64,000 nt of DNA from CAIVAT01 sp037133475 (GCA_037133475.1 JBAXOB010000001.1:124001-188000), one strand, 5' to 3'. Counted from the stretch's first letter, positions 8,446 to 17,637 are shown. The notes: generated by a model from the sequence alone, not told the origin. Made by a program: numbers and translations.

Positions 8446-9807
8446 TTAATAGATTGAGATTTTGGAAACCCTTGGGCTGTCGCCGGTCGTAAGCCTGAGC
8501 ATATACAACCCCTTCAGACCGGGCGGGATGACGATTACGGTATTGCCTTCAGGATAGTCATGGCAATCGCGTGTTACCACACAAATCCCGGTCATATCGA
8601 AAATTTCAATCCTGCTGATCCTCTCCTTTCCAGCCTCCAGCGTGAGGGTTCCATGGCAGGGGTTGGGATAGAATCTGGCAGTTGAAGCGGTTCCAGCGGG
8701 GTCTAGCCCAGCCGGGAAAACATTTCCGCCTGCATCAGTTTTGACCAGGTAAAGCTGGTTTGTCCCTGAAAAAATGTCAATCAGGTTGCCCGACACGATA
8801 AAGCCGTTGTCAGGGGTCTGGCGGGCCGAATAACCGATCGCCATGTACTGGTAACCGTTTGGGAAAACCCGGGTCCATAAACTGTCGCCGGCCTCGTTGA
8901 TCCTCACCAGCGAGAGTTGGGAGTTGTCGCCGGGGGGTGCCATTTCACCGGTTGCGATATAACCGCCGCCATTCACGGGCGATACCGACATCAGTCCATA
9001 GGATCCCATAAAGGTCCTGCTGTAGCTTTTATTCCATACGACGGTCCCTGCCGGATCGGTTTTGGCGATTGCGGTCCTGATAAAGGCTGGTCCTGCCCCG
9101 CCTGCCAGGATAAATCCCCCGCCATAGGCGTTGCAGAGTGAATTACAGGTCAGCAGGATGGTATTGCGGTAACCCTTGCTCCACGCAAGATCCCCGTTTT
9201 TATTGGTCTTCATAAGGAAAACGGAGGTGGTGTCCCAGCGGTTACCGGCAACCACAAACCCGCTGTCGGCTGTTTGTTTGACCGATGCCGGGGTGGTCCT
9301 GACATTGGTGACATTCAGCGGGAAGTAGGTTTTGCTCCATTGCAGCTTTCCCGCCGGGCCTGTCTTTACCAGGAATACCTCATAATACCTTGATCCCGCC
9401 AGGATAAAGCCCCCGTCGATGGTGTGTTCCACCGCGTCGGCCGTTCCCTCCTGGAATGACGCGGACCACAGCGAATCCCCGTTTTTACCGGTTTTCATCA
9501 CCATCATGTTGCCATTCCCTCCGCAAATGACGATCCCGGAGTCGGGGGTTTGCAACAACATATTCTCGCTATAGGGAAGGAACATGGGAAGTTTCCGGGT
9601 CCAGAGGGTATCTCCCTTTGCATCGGTCTTAATCAGCAGGGCCGGCGGGCCCTTCGAGGCGATGATGTACCCCCCGTCAAATGAGGGCCTTACGGCATAT
9701 CCATCGTGGTTCTGCGGAAAACTGAGCGTTTTGATAAACGTAGTCTGGCTATGAACTGCCAGGCATAAGATTAACACCAGAATGGCTGTTGCTGATATCC
9801 TCTTCAT
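8446..9807 (-). CDS. Secreted propeller-like protein with T9SS type A sorting domain
   Basis: 453 residues with a signal peptide (MKRISATAILVLILCLAVHS). The body has about six or seven repeats of the form DGGYIIA...LIKTDAKGDTLWTRKL, for example DSGIVICGGNGNMMVMKTGKNGDSLWSASF, which fold as a beta-propeller in related Bacteroidota surface proteins. The last 75 or so residues (ARFYPNPCHGTLTLEAG, RIEIFDMTG, GLYMLRLTTGDSPRVSKISIY) are a T9SS type A sorting domain. No catalytic motif is visible, so the role is unknown; adhesion or scaffolding is a guess. It converges with the receptor gene, 36 bases apart. Confidence 0.82.
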   Translation of the reverse strand: MKRISATAILVLILCLAVHSQTTFIKTLSFPQNHDGYAVRPSFDGGYIIASKGPPALLIKTDAKGDTLWTRKLPMFLPYSENMLLQTPDSGIVICGGNGNMMVMKTGKNGDSLWSASFQEGTADAVEHTIDGGFILAGSRYYEVFLVKTGPAGKLQWSKTYFPLNVTNVRTTPASVKQTADSGFVVAGNRWDTTSVFLMKTNKNGDLAWSKGYRNTILLTCNSLCNAYGGGFILAGGAGPAFIRTAIAKTDPAGTVVWNKSYSRTFMGSYGLMSVSPVNGGGYIATGEMAPPGDNSQLSLVRINEAGDSLWTRVFPNGYQYMAIGYSARQTPDNGFIVSGNLIDIFSGTNQLYLVKTDAGGNVFPAGLDPAGTASTARFYPNPCHGTLTLEAGKERISRIEIFDMTGICVVTRDCHDYPEGNTVIVIPPGLKGLYMLRLTTGDSPRVSKISIY

Positions 9808-9824
9808 ACTTTTGCGTATCCGGG

Positions 9825-9832
9825 CAAATATA
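9825..9832 (-). promoter_or_regulatory. -7 promoter box for the propeller protein
   Basis: TATATTTG on the minus strand, 17 bases upstream of the ATG at 9807. No convincing -33 TTTG at 19-21 bp. Confidence 0.4.
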
Positions 9833-10040
9833 ATAAATTATACAAATGGCTGGTTATGCGTTCTAAACCTTTCGTTTACCTGTTAACCGACCGCCATGAT
9901 TATCAAGTAGAAAAAACAAGTTCATCATGGCAGAACATTTCAAATTTCCCAATTCGGCTTCACGCAGGGACAATCCTTGCTTACCGAATAAAAATCAGAC
10001 CGTTATCGGGACTGATTAATATCAAAAACGATAATGCGTT

Positions 10041-10161
10041 TTAACCACGATGGCATAAGGCACAATGTTAACAGAGAATTTCAGTGTATGCTTTTTGTCA
10101 TACATTGATGACTTTGTGGTTAACTTAAACGATATGGTTATGGGAACAGGATTACGATGAT
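10041..10161 (+). repeat. Dispersed intergenic palindromic repeat, copy A
   Basis: Begins TTAACCAC (10041-10048), pairs with GTGGTTAA (10116-10123), has an internal GGCACAATG, and ends with the tail GGGAACAGGATTACGATGA (10142-10160). Copies B (28979-29085) and C (40141-40267, inverted) share the same order of blocks; this copy is the most diverged. Confidence 0.65.
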
Positions 10162-10289
10162 AAGCGGTACATTTTAAAAAATCCCTGATACCACCATCAG
10201 CTATTTTCCAAAACCGGGCCAGTTGAAAATTTCGTTTGTTACGGGTTCAACGTAAGCTCCGGCAACATTATCCTGCCCAGGTAGTTCCG

Positions 10290-10985
10290 TCAGAATTTCC
10301 CGAAACGCAGGCCCAGCCTGGCTGTAAACTGGTTGATAAAGCCTGCCGGTGCAAAATTCAGGTCCAGGTCGGGACTGTATCGGTAACTTACCGTGATCCC
10401 GATCCGTAAGGTTCTGATGATATTGCATTCGGCCTTGACCCCCGGCTCCACCAAAAAGAAATGATCCCTGGAGAGGTAGGTTTGACGCCAGTCATGATAG
10501 GTGTGAGTGGCCCCGTTATGATGCTGCTGCTGATCAAAATAGAGATATCCCCCGCCCAGTATCAGGGGAAATGAAAGATGGAGCCGCGATTTCGGAAAGA
10601 GGGTATATTCAAGCAGTAACCCGCCATACCCGCCATAAAGATTGGCTCCATGCCAGGTCGCACTCGCTGAGTCATGATACAGGTGGTGAAAATGCAATCC
10701 TTTAGGGTTGCCGATGAAACTTCCGGTCAGCCCGGCCGTCCAGTGATGGTTGAAAATCAACCCCATGCTGATCCCCGGAAGAAAAACATTTTCATGTCCG
10801 AAACGGCTGTAGCCACCATTCAGTTCAATGAAATAACCCAAAACCACCGCATGAGCCCCCCCCTCCTTGTCGAAAACGGTATTCATCTCCTTCGCGCTTG
10901 CGGCTGACCCTGCCACTTGCGTTGCCTGGGCAAATGCAGTCAGGTAAAATTGCCAGCATATAAGGAAAATGATCCATTTTTTCAT
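10290..10985 (-). CDS. Putative outer-membrane beta-barrel protein, function unknown
   Basis: 231 residues from the ATG at 10985, where a signal peptide begins (MKKWIIFLICWQFYLTAFAQ); an upstream in-frame start at 11075 would precede the likely transcription start. The mature part has alternating hydrophobic strands typical of a small barrel (GYFIELNGGYSRFG, LLLEYTLFPKSRLHLSFPLILGGGYLYF, LRIGITVSYRYSP, FTARLGLRFGKF). A His-rich stretch (GLHFHHLYHDSASATWHG, then QQQHHNGATHTYHDW) is notable and could bind metal, which is only inference. Not recognised as a named family. Divergent from the BamA-like barrel gene at 11149. Confidence 0.65.
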   Translation of the reverse strand: MKKWIIFLICWQFYLTAFAQATQVAGSAASAKEMNTVFDKEGGAHAVVLGYFIELNGGYSRFGHENVFLPGISMGLIFNHHWTAGLTGSFIGNPKGLHFHHLYHDSASATWHGANLYGGYGGLLLEYTLFPKSRLHLSFPLILGGGYLYFDQQQHHNGATHTYHDWRQTYLSRDHFFLVEPGVKAECNIIRTLRIGITVSYRYSPDLDLNFAPAGFINQFTARLGLRFGKF

Positions 10986-11007
10986 CCAAAACAGGTTTTT
11001 ATCAAAA

Positions 11008-11015
11008 CAAAGATA
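11008..11015 (-). promoter_or_regulatory. -7 promoter box for the small barrel protein
   Basis: TATCTTTG on the minus strand, 22 bases before the ATG at 10985; about 20 bp further upstream there is only a partial GTTT. This supports the shorter start at 10985. Confidence 0.45.
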
Positions 11016-11148
11016 GTTGTAATTTAGTATGTTTAAACGAAAATATCCCTGGGAGTGGCTGTTTTCGGGCGCCATCTTTTTCCCGCCCGTAAAATAAAGT
11101 TCCTTTTCATCTGTTTATATGGCATACCCGAATTAGCTCCCTGCCCTG

Positions 11149-12447
11149 ATGAAGAAGGGTTTCCTTATTATCCTGTTATTATTCCCGGCCCTGTTGGCAT
11201 TTCCGGCTGTTTCTGTATTACGGGTCCATGACAGCCTCGTCAAAAAACCGGCCGACAGCGGCTTTCAGCAACTGGATGTCGTCGACCTGTTTTTCAGGGG
11301 GAATAATCCCTTCAGGAGCAGCACGCCACACCGTTTCCGGGCATTTGCCATACCCCTGGTTGCCTATGATCCCGCAACCAGCATGCAGGTTGGGCTGGGT
11401 GGTTCCTTTTCGATGCAACTGGGAAATCCTGAAAACACTAAACTTTCGGCGGGAATGTGTTCGGCCCTGTTCACCCTGCGGCAACAATTTTTTGTCCAGT
11501 TCAAGAGCAACCTGTTTTTCCCGCACAACGACTGGCTTTTACAGAGCGACTGGCGCCTGTACCTGTTCAACCTGCCCTCTTATGCACTCGGAACCCAGAA
11601 CCAGTGCCTGATTCCTGATCCGGGGGGATTTAAAACGGTTTCCGTTGACCCGTCGCTGGATGGAACTTACCTGATGGGTTATGACTGGATCAAATTTCAT
11701 AACATCCTGTCGCATAAAATTACCAGGAATATTTACATAGGCGTTGGCTATCACTTTGATTTTCATTACAACATCGACGATTTCGAATTGCTGGTCACGG
11801 GGAATTCACTGCTGAACACACCGCATTACGCCTACAGCATCATGCATGGCTTTAACCCGTCGCAATACATTTCTTCAGGGGTCAGCGCCAACCTGGTTTA
11901 TGATACGCGTGATGATATGGTCAATGCCTACCGGGGGAACTACATCAATATTAATTACCGTCAGAATTTACAATGGATCGGCAGCAGCCGGAATGGTTCC
12001 GAATTATGGACTGAATACCGCACCTATATCGGGCTCTCGAAACGATGCCCGCGCCATTTGCTGGCCTTCTGGTTTTTCGGCAGTTTTGTCGTGTCGGGGG
12101 ATATTCCCTACCTTGACCTGATGAGCATCAGTTACGACCAGATGAACTCTTCCGGACGGGGATATTCGCAGGGCAGGTATCGCGGCGAGGATTACGTGTA
12201 TGGCGAAATGGAATACCGTTTCCCGATTTCACCGCGAACCCATATCCTGGGAGGGGTGATTTTCACCAATGTCAGCACGGTTTCAAACCGCGACATGCAT
12301 ATCCCGGTGTTTGGTTATTTTCAGCCTGCAGCCGGCATCGGGCTGCGCATCATGGTTGGGAAGCACGACCGGACCAATATTGCCATTGATTTTGGTTTCG
12401 GGAATAATTCGAAGGGGCTCTATGTGCAAACCCAGGAGGTATTCTGA
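11149..12447 (+). CDS. BamA/Omp85-like surface antigen barrel without POTRA domains
   Basis: 432 residues with signal peptide MKKGFLIILLLFPALLAFPAVS. The barrel region has the bacterial surface antigen (D15/Omp85) hallmarks: LVYDTRDDMVNAYRGNYIN near the middle, and the L6-type motif GRGYSQGRYRGEDYVYGEME (RGRYRG-like) followed by YRFPI and GGVIFTNVSTVS. There is too little N-terminal sequence for POTRA repeats, so it is a barrel-only member. Canonical BamA inserts outer-membrane proteins; POTRA-less relatives have diverse or unknown roles, including lipid or patatin-linked ones. It is divergent from the small barrel gene at 10985, sharing a 163-bp upstream region. Confidence 0.8.
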   Translation: MKKGFLIILLLFPALLAFPAVSVLRVHDSLVKKPADSGFQQLDVVDLFFRGNNPFRSSTPHRFRAFAIPLVAYDPATSMQVGLGGSFSMQLGNPENTKLSAGMCSALFTLRQQFFVQFKSNLFFPHNDWLLQSDWRLYLFNLPSYALGTQNQCLIPDPGGFKTVSVDPSLDGTYLMGYDWIKFHNILSHKITRNIYIGVGYHFDFHYNIDDFELLVTGNSLLNTPHYAYSIMHGFNPSQYISSGVSANLVYDTRDDMVNAYRGNYININYRQNLQWIGSSRNGSELWTEYRTYIGLSKRCPRHLLAFWFFGSFVVSGDIPYLDLMSISYDQMNSSGRGYSQGRYRGEDYVYGEMEYRFPISPRTHILGGVIFTNVSTVSNRDMHIPVFGYFQPAAGIGLRIMVGKHDRTNIAIDFGFGNNSKGLYVQTQEVF

Positions 12448-12567
12448 TCGGCACGGGTGCTGAAAAACAGGCCACCTGCTGCAATAAACCCTGAAACTAT
12501 TTGTTTATACCGGAATATCTGTGTTTATTTGTAGATCAACATTCATAAATGAAAAAATCAGCTGACT

Positions 12568-13101
12568 ATGGAAGAAATAGAGGTGCCAACTGAATTGTTG
12601 CAGGAAAAGATGCACGAACGTGCCCTTGAGAGCGAGGAAAACTGGATTTTGAAGGTTGCCCTGACGGCGGCTATCCTGGCCGTTTTTGCCGCCATCGCCG
12701 CCCTGCTGGCAGGACACTACGCCAATGAAGCCATGATCGAGCAACTGAAAGCTTCCGACCAATGGGCCTACTACCAGGCCAAAGGGATCAAATCGGTTGT
12801 CCTGCAAAGCAAAATGGATATGCTGAAAGAGATGGGCAAAGAGGTTAAGGTTGCCGACCAGGAGAAGGCCGCCCAGTACAAGGAAGAACAAAAGGAGATC
12901 GACAAGTCGGCCCGTGAAAAGGAGAGTATCTCCTCCGAAGATCTCCTCCTTCATAATAAACTGGCCAGGGCGGTTACCGTATTCCAGATCGCCATCGCCA
13001 TTTGTGCCATTTCGGCCCTTACCAAGCGGAAATGGCTCTGGTACGGCAGTATGATGCTGTGTGTCGCCGGGATATTTTTAATGGTGCTGGTTTTCTTTTA
13101 G
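12568..13101 (+). CDS. DUF4337-like membrane protein
   Basis: 177 residues. A short cytoplasmic N-terminus (MEEIEVPTELLQEKMHERAL) leads into a transmembrane helix (KVALTAAILAVFAAIAALLAGHY), a long charged and probably coiled-coil segment (about residues 55-125, rich in Glu/Lys), and two further C-terminal helices (AVTVFQIAIAICAISALT, WLWYGSMMLCVAGIFLMVLVFF). This layout and wording match the DUF4337 family, found in many Gram-negatives, function unknown. It stands alone between the barrel gene and the TonB transducer. Confidence 0.75.
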   Translation: MEEIEVPTELLQEKMHERALESEENWILKVALTAAILAVFAAIAALLAGHYANEAMIEQLKASDQWAYYQAKGIKSVVLQSKMDMLKEMGKEVKVADQEKAAQYKEEQKEIDKSAREKESISSEDLLLHNKLARAVTVFQIAIAICAISALTKRKWLWYGSMMLCVAGIFLMVLVFF

Positions 13102-13414
13102 CATTACCGGCAGGTTCTTCGCGATAGTTCAACTATTATCCGTCACCATCGTACCCTGTGCGATGAGGTAACTCTTTCCCCAAACAATATCCCAATGTCT
13201 GCCCATACCTGCGTCGCGTCATACCGTGATCGCCGGCCGGTGATTTGCCGGCCGGTGATTTGCCGGCCGTTGACTTGCCGGGAATTCGCGGGTATTCTCA
13301 CGGCAAACACTGTTGTTCCAGGTTACAGTCCACCCCCCGAATTCAACAATTCACCCGGTTTTCACTTTCCTGCCCCTGATTTCCTCCCTTATTTTGCGTG
13401 AAAAACAAAATATC
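13102..13414. other. Intergenic region with a short GC-rich tandem repeat
   Basis: 312 bases between the DUF4337 gene and the receptor. The only structure seen is the 15-bp tandem repeat at 13226-13282. A 68-codon frame across it is an artefact of the repeat. Confidence 0.5.
13226..13282. repeat. 15-bp tandem repeat, about four copies
   Basis: Unit GTGATTTGCCGGCCG: a 14-base first copy (13226-13239), two exact copies (13240-13254, 13255-13269) and a diverged partial (TTGACTTGCCGGG). Each unit contains the palindrome GCCGGC. Confidence 0.75.
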
Positions 13415-15790
13415 ATGAAACGAGTCTGTCTGATCTTCATTTTCCTGGTCGCTTTATCAGGTATAACAAGGGAATTCGCCCAGCATCCCACTCAGGTCAT
13501 CCGCGGGACGGTCATTGACAAGCAGTCGCAGGTCACCCTGCCGGGGGCCAATGTAATCATCCTGGGGCTGACGCCTCCCAGGGGGGCGTCAGCCGGGGCC
13601 GACGGCAGTTTTAAAATAACAGGTGTAGCCCCGGGCCGGTACGACCTGCAGGCAACCTTTCTCGGTTATAAACCGGTAGTGGTTTCCAGCGTAGTGGTGA
13701 CGGTGGGAAAAGAGGCGGTGCTGGAATTCGGGCTGGAGGAAAACATCAGTTCCCTCAAAGAGGTTGAGATTTCCGGGGTAAAGAAGAATGAAACCCTCAA
13801 CAGGATGGCCAGTGTCAGCGCCAGGTCCTTTTCGATGGAGGAGGTGAACCGCTATTCGGGCGGCAGGTCCGACCCGTCGCGGATGGTCTCCAATTTTGCT
13901 GGTGTGAGTACACCGAACGATTCCCGCAACGATATCGTGATCCGCGGGAACTCGCCTGCAGGCGTATTATGGCGCATCGAGGGGCTCAACGTGCCCAATC
14001 CCAACCATTTCGTCACCCTTGGAACCACGGGTGGCCCGGTAAGCGCCCTTAACCCGAACGCGCTGGACAATTCCGACTTTTTAACCTCGGCCTTCCCGGC
14101 CGATTACGGTAACGCAACGGCGGGTGTATTTGATATCCGCCTGCGGAACGGGAACACCGACCAGCATGAGCATATGATCCAGTTTGGCGCGCTCACCGGG
14201 CTCGAAGCCATGTCGGAGGGACCCTTCAAAACCGGGGGCAAGGCCTCCTACCTGGTCGCCTACCGCTACTCGTTCACGGGCCTCTCGCAAAACCTGGGGA
14301 TTCCCATCGGGACCGAGGCCACCCCCTTCTACCAGGATCTTACCTTCAAGATCAATTCGGGGGATACAAAATTCGGCAGGTTCACAGTTTTCGGACTCGG
14401 CGGGTTAAGCCATATCGACTTTATGCACGACAAGGTAAAGGCCTCCGACATCTTTGCAAACCCGGGCCAGGATGCCTATTCAAAAAGCAAGATCGGGGTG
14501 GCCGGACTGAAACATTTTATCAGGCTGAGCAACAAAATTTACTGGAACACCGTGCTGGGCATCTCCTATTCCGAGAATGGCTATGACCTTGACACCATCA
14601 ATGGCGTGACACCTCCCGTGCGGGTAAGGGCTGCTCAGGATGTCGAGACCCGTTATGCCGTCAACACCTTCGTGGACTACAAGGTGAATGCCCGTCTGGC
14701 GATAAAGGCAGGCCTCCAGTGCGACCTGCTCCACCTGGACCTCAACATGAAAGACCGCCGCTTTACGCCGGGTTGGGATGTTAAGTGGGATTACCGGGGA
14801 AACACCTCCCTGCTCGCTGCCTATATCGAGACCAAATACCGCATCACCGAAAACCTGACCCTTAATGCCGGGCTGCGCAGCCAGGGACTCACCCTGAACA
14901 ACGCTGTTTCGCTGGAACCGCGCATCGGCCTGAAATACCAGGTCAGCCCCAAGCATACCATCGGCATTGGTTTTGGCATTCACAGCCAGATGCAGCCACT
15001 TTCGGTCTACTTTTACCGGGCTCTCAGACCCGGCAATACCTATGATGAGACAAACCGCCAGCTTGGATTCACCAGCAGCCGCCACTTTGTGGTATCGTAC
15101 GAGGTATTGCCTTTCAGGGACTGGCGGGTCAAAGCGGAAATATACTACCAGATGCTCTATGATGTCCCGGTTTCAAGGGACAGCAGCAGCTTTTCGATGC
15201 TGAACGAAGGAGCCTCCTTTGCCCCTACCCAGCAGTCAAACCTGGCCAACAAAGGCACCGGCACCAACTACGGCATTGAGCTGACCATCGAAAAGTTCTT
15301 TTCGCATGGCTATTACGCCCTGCTGACCGGGTCGGTATATGAGGCCAAATACAAGGGAAGCGATGGTATCGAACGGAACACCGCCTTTAACGGGAAGTTC
15401 GTCTATAATATCCTGGCAGGCAAGGAATTCAAGGTGGGAAAGGCAAAGCGGAATGCAGTGTCCATCGACCTGAAATTCACTCATGCCGGGGGCCGGTATT
15501 ACACACCTGTCGACCTGGCGGCATCCAATGCAGCCCGCGACCAGGTTACCATGGGCGACGCCTATGCCTTTTCGGAGCGTTACCCCGATTTTTACAGGCT
15601 TGATATCAAAACCGGGTTTACTTACAACAGCAGGAAGAAAAAGCTCTCCCAGTCGATCTACCTGGATATCCAGAATGTGACGGGGCACCAGAATATTTTC
15701 GCCCAGCAATACAATCCTGTCACAAAACAGGTCAATACCTTGTACCAGATCGGATTTTATCCGAACTTTGTCTACAGGATTCAGTTTTAA
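13415..15790 (+). CDS. TonB-dependent receptor with N-terminal carboxypeptidase-regulatory domain
   Basis: 791 residues from the ATG at 13415 (signal peptide MKRVCLIFIFLVALSGITREFAQ). Residues about 28-115 form the carboxypeptidase-D regulatory-like domain typical of Bacteroidota (VIRGTVIDKQSQVTLPGANVIIL, GSFKITGVAPGRYDLQATFLGY). A plug domain follows (DPSRMVSNFAGVSTPNDSRND, IVIRGNSPAGVLWRIEGLNVPNP), then the barrel, ending YPNFVYRIQF. No SusD partner follows, so it is not a classical glycan SusCD pair. The next genes encode a LytS-type kinase and LytTR regulator, separated by a strong hairpin. Substrate not deducible. Confidence 0.9.
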   Translation: MKRVCLIFIFLVALSGITREFAQHPTQVIRGTVIDKQSQVTLPGANVIILGLTPPRGASAGADGSFKITGVAPGRYDLQATFLGYKPVVVSSVVVTVGKEAVLEFGLEENISSLKEVEISGVKKNETLNRMASVSARSFSMEEVNRYSGGRSDPSRMVSNFAGVSTPNDSRNDIVIRGNSPAGVLWRIEGLNVPNPNHFVTLGTTGGPVSALNPNALDNSDFLTSAFPADYGNATAGVFDIRLRNGNTDQHEHMIQFGALTGLEAMSEGPFKTGGKASYLVAYRYSFTGLSQNLGIPIGTEATPFYQDLTFKINSGDTKFGRFTVFGLGGLSHIDFMHDKVKASDIFANPGQDAYSKSKIGVAGLKHFIRLSNKIYWNTVLGISYSENGYDLDTINGVTPPVRVRAAQDVETRYAVNTFVDYKVNARLAIKAGLQCDLLHLDLNMKDRRFTPGWDVKWDYRGNTSLLAAYIETKYRITENLTLNAGLRSQGLTLNNAVSLEPRIGLKYQVSPKHTIGIGFGIHSQMQPLSVYFYRALRPGNTYDETNRQLGFTSSRHFVVSYEVLPFRDWRVKAEIYYQMLYDVPVSRDSSSFSMLNEGASFAPTQQSNLANKGTGTNYGIELTIEKFFSHGYYALLTGSVYEAKYKGSDGIERNTAFNGKFVYNILAGKEFKVGKAKRNAVSIDLKFTHAGGRYYTPVDLAASNAARDQVTMGDAYAFSERYPDFYRLDIKTGFTYNSRKKKLSQSIYLDIQNVTGHQNIFAQQYNPVTKQVNTLYQIGFYPNFVYRIQF

Positions 15791-15792
15791 AA

Positions 15793-15842
15793 TTTCCCGG
15801 CCGGTCCCCGCGCCTGATGGCGGGCGGGGACCGGCCGGGAAA
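15793..15842 (+). terminator. Perfect 19-bp inverted repeat hairpin
   Basis: Bases 15793-15811 (TTTCCCGGCCGGTCCCCGC) are exactly complementary to 15824-15842, with a short inner GCC/GGC stem around TGAT. It starts 2 bases after the receptor stop and ends 17 bases before the kinase ATG. It probably ends or attenuates the receptor transcript. Confidence 0.65.
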
Positions 15843-15859
15843 ATAATGATCCATAACCT

Positions 15860-16885
15860 ATGCTCCGCAACAAGAACCGCTTTATCTACATGACCCTGCT
15901 GGGGATCCTGCTGTCGTTTATCCTCACGATGTTCGTTCCTTGTGAGAACGGACCGATCCCGCGTCTCGCCGATTTTCTCCAGTCGATCATGATCACCATC
16001 ATCGTCTGGGAAGGGAACCTCCGCATCGATTCCTGGCTGAACCGGCGATATTCCTGGATAAAACAACCCGTCAAACGAATCCTCATTCACCTCCCGGTCA
16101 GCGTGATTTACAGCGCCCTGGTCATTTTCATCCTCTCCTTCTTTGTCAACAGGTTTACAAACCATATCCTGTTTACCAGGAAGGACTTCCTGCAGGTCTC
16201 CCTGGTTATCCTGGGGGCACTGGTCCTGATGTCGGTCATGCTGTTAACCATCGAAATCAGCGCCCAGTTCTTCCGGCAATGGAAAAATTCACTGGTTGAA
16301 ATTGAGAAGTACAGGGCCGAAAATCTCCAGGCACAGCTGCAGAACCTGAAAAACCAGATCAACCCCCACTTTTTATTCAACAACCTGAGTGTCCTCTCAT
16401 CCCTTGTTTACAAGGACCAGGATAAAGCGGTTGAATTCATCAGCCAGTTGTCGAAGGTTTACCGTTATCTTCTCGATAATCAAAGCAGCGAACTGGTCAC
16501 CGTTGAACAGGAGTTGCTCTTTATCCGCTCCTATATCTTCCTGCTTGACATCCGCTTCGGCCATAACCTGACCATCCGGACCGACGTTAAAAAGGAGGAG
16601 CTTTCCAGGGTCATTCCCCCGATGGCGCTCCAGATCCTGATCGAAAACGCAATCAAACACAATGAAACTTCGTCGGAATTTCCCCTGTCCATATCCGTTG
16701 TTTCGGAAGAGGAGAAAATCATTGTCACCAATAACCTGCAACTGCGGCCCCAGCATGAACCGGGATCGCAAACCGGGCTGCAGAATATCAGGGCCAGGTA
16801 CCAGTTTTTCACTGCCAGCCCGGTGGAGGTGATACAAACCACCAGCTCGTTTATTGTAAAAATTCCGTTACTCTCAACCAAATGA
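15860..16885 (+). CDS. LytS/YpdA-type sensor histidine kinase
   Basis: 341 residues. Four transmembrane helices in the first 135 residues (FIYMTLLGILLSFILTMFV, QSIMITIIVW, HLPVSVIYSALVIFILSFFV, LVILGALVLMSVMLLTI), then the His_kinase (PF06580) core with NLKNQINPHFLFNNLSVLSS, phosphoacceptor His about 170. The ATP-binding region has PPMALQILIENAIKHN and GLQNIRARYQF. There is no separate sensory domain, so the membrane part may itself sense the signal. It overlaps the response-regulator gene by 4 bases (ATGA), implying translational coupling. Confidence 0.92.
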   Translation: MLRNKNRFIYMTLLGILLSFILTMFVPCENGPIPRLADFLQSIMITIIVWEGNLRIDSWLNRRYSWIKQPVKRILIHLPVSVIYSALVIFILSFFVNRFTNHILFTRKDFLQVSLVILGALVLMSVMLLTIEISAQFFRQWKNSLVEIEKYRAENLQAQLQNLKNQINPHFLFNNLSVLSSLVYKDQDKAVEFISQLSKVYRYLLDNQSSELVTVEQELLFIRSYIFLLDIRFGHNLTIRTDVKKEELSRVIPPMALQILIENAIKHNETSSEFPLSISVVSEEEKIIVTNNLQLRPQHEPGSQTGLQNIRARYQFFTASPVEVIQTTSSFIVKIPLLSTK

Positions 16886-17637
16886 ATGTCATCATCATTG
16901 AAGATGAGCTGCTTTCGGCAGAACATCTCTGCAACCTGTTAAAAAAAACGGATCCCGCCATCCAGTTGCTGGGAATTTTCGACTCCGTCAAACAGAGCGT
17001 TCAGGCCTTTAAAACAGGGTTAAAGGCCGACCTGCTCTTCGTTGACATCCATCTTGCCGACGGGCTGAGTTTCGAAATTTTCAACGAAATCTCCATCGAT
17101 ACCCCGATCATCTTTACCACGGCTTATGATGAATATGCCATCCGCGCCTTCAGGTTCAACAGCGTTGACTACCTGCTGAAGCCGGTCGGACTGGAGGAGT
17201 TGGGCCATGCCCTCGAAAAATTCAGGAAGTATGGCCGCAACGATACTACCATCATTGCCGCAAATATCGTAAATGCCTGGCAAACGATGAATAAACAGTA
17301 TAAAAGCCGCTTTATGGTCAGGATAGGCGAGAGTATCGTTTCAGTTAAAACCGAAGAAATTGCCCATTTCATATTTGAGGATGGCATCGTATTACTGTCA
17401 ACCGTTTCCAACCATCTCTATCCTGTCGATTTCACCCTCGACCAGCTGGAACCCATGCTGGATCCTGCCATTTTTTTCAGGATCAACCGCAAGGTGATCA
17501 TCAACATCAACGCCATCCGTAAAACCGGGACCTACTTCAACAGCCGTCTGAAAATCACCGCTCCCAACCTGCTGGACGACAATTCAATTGTAAGCCGCGA
17601 ACGGGTCAACGATTTCAAGGAGTGGCTGGGGAGGTAG
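16882..17637 (+). CDS. LytTR-family response regulator
   Basis: 251 residues. The receiver domain has the acidic pair E7/D8, phospho-acceptor D55 in LLFVDIHLADG, Thr in IIFTTAYDEY and K100 in YLLKPVG. After a linker, the LytTR DNA-binding domain runs from about residue 150 (FMVRIGESIVSVKTEEIAHF) with FFRINRKVIININAI and the C-terminal LKEWLG-like end. It is the partner of the kinase at 15860. LytTR regulators bind direct-repeat sites; likely targets are neighbouring envelope genes such as the LruC lipoprotein 165 bp downstream, which is inference. Confidence 0.93.
   Translation: MNVIIIEDELLSAEHLCNLLKKTDPAIQLLGIFDSVKQSVQAFKTGLKADLLFVDIHLADGLSFEIFNEISIDTPIIFTTAYDEYAIRAFRFNSVDYLLKPVGLEELGHALEKFRKYGRNDTTIIAANIVNAWQTMNKQYKSRFMVRIGESIVSVKTEEIAHFIFEDGIVLLSTVSNHLYPVDFTLDQLEPMLDPAIFFRINRKVIININAIRKTGTYFNSRLKITAPNLLDDNSIVSRERVNDFKEWLGR

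Larger units (their letters stand above)
9808..10289. other. Intergenic region with a dispersed repeat copy
   Basis: No convincing gene; a 62-codon frame at 9856-10044 has no recognisable features. The second half carries copy A of the dispersed repeat (10041-10161), just downstream of the leftward barrel gene that ends at 10290. Confidence 0.5.

Noticed and set aside
9856..10044. 62-codon frame in the 9.8-10.3 kb gap
   Set aside because: No start context, family or conserved motif; lies next to the dispersed repeat.
13195..13401. 68-codon frame over the tandem repeat
   Set aside because: Its sequence simply translates the 15-bp repeat (PVICRPVICRP).
15236..16165. 309-codon antisense frame spanning receptor and kinase genes
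   Set aside because: Antisense shadow across two well-supported genes and the hairpin between them; no recognisable domain.
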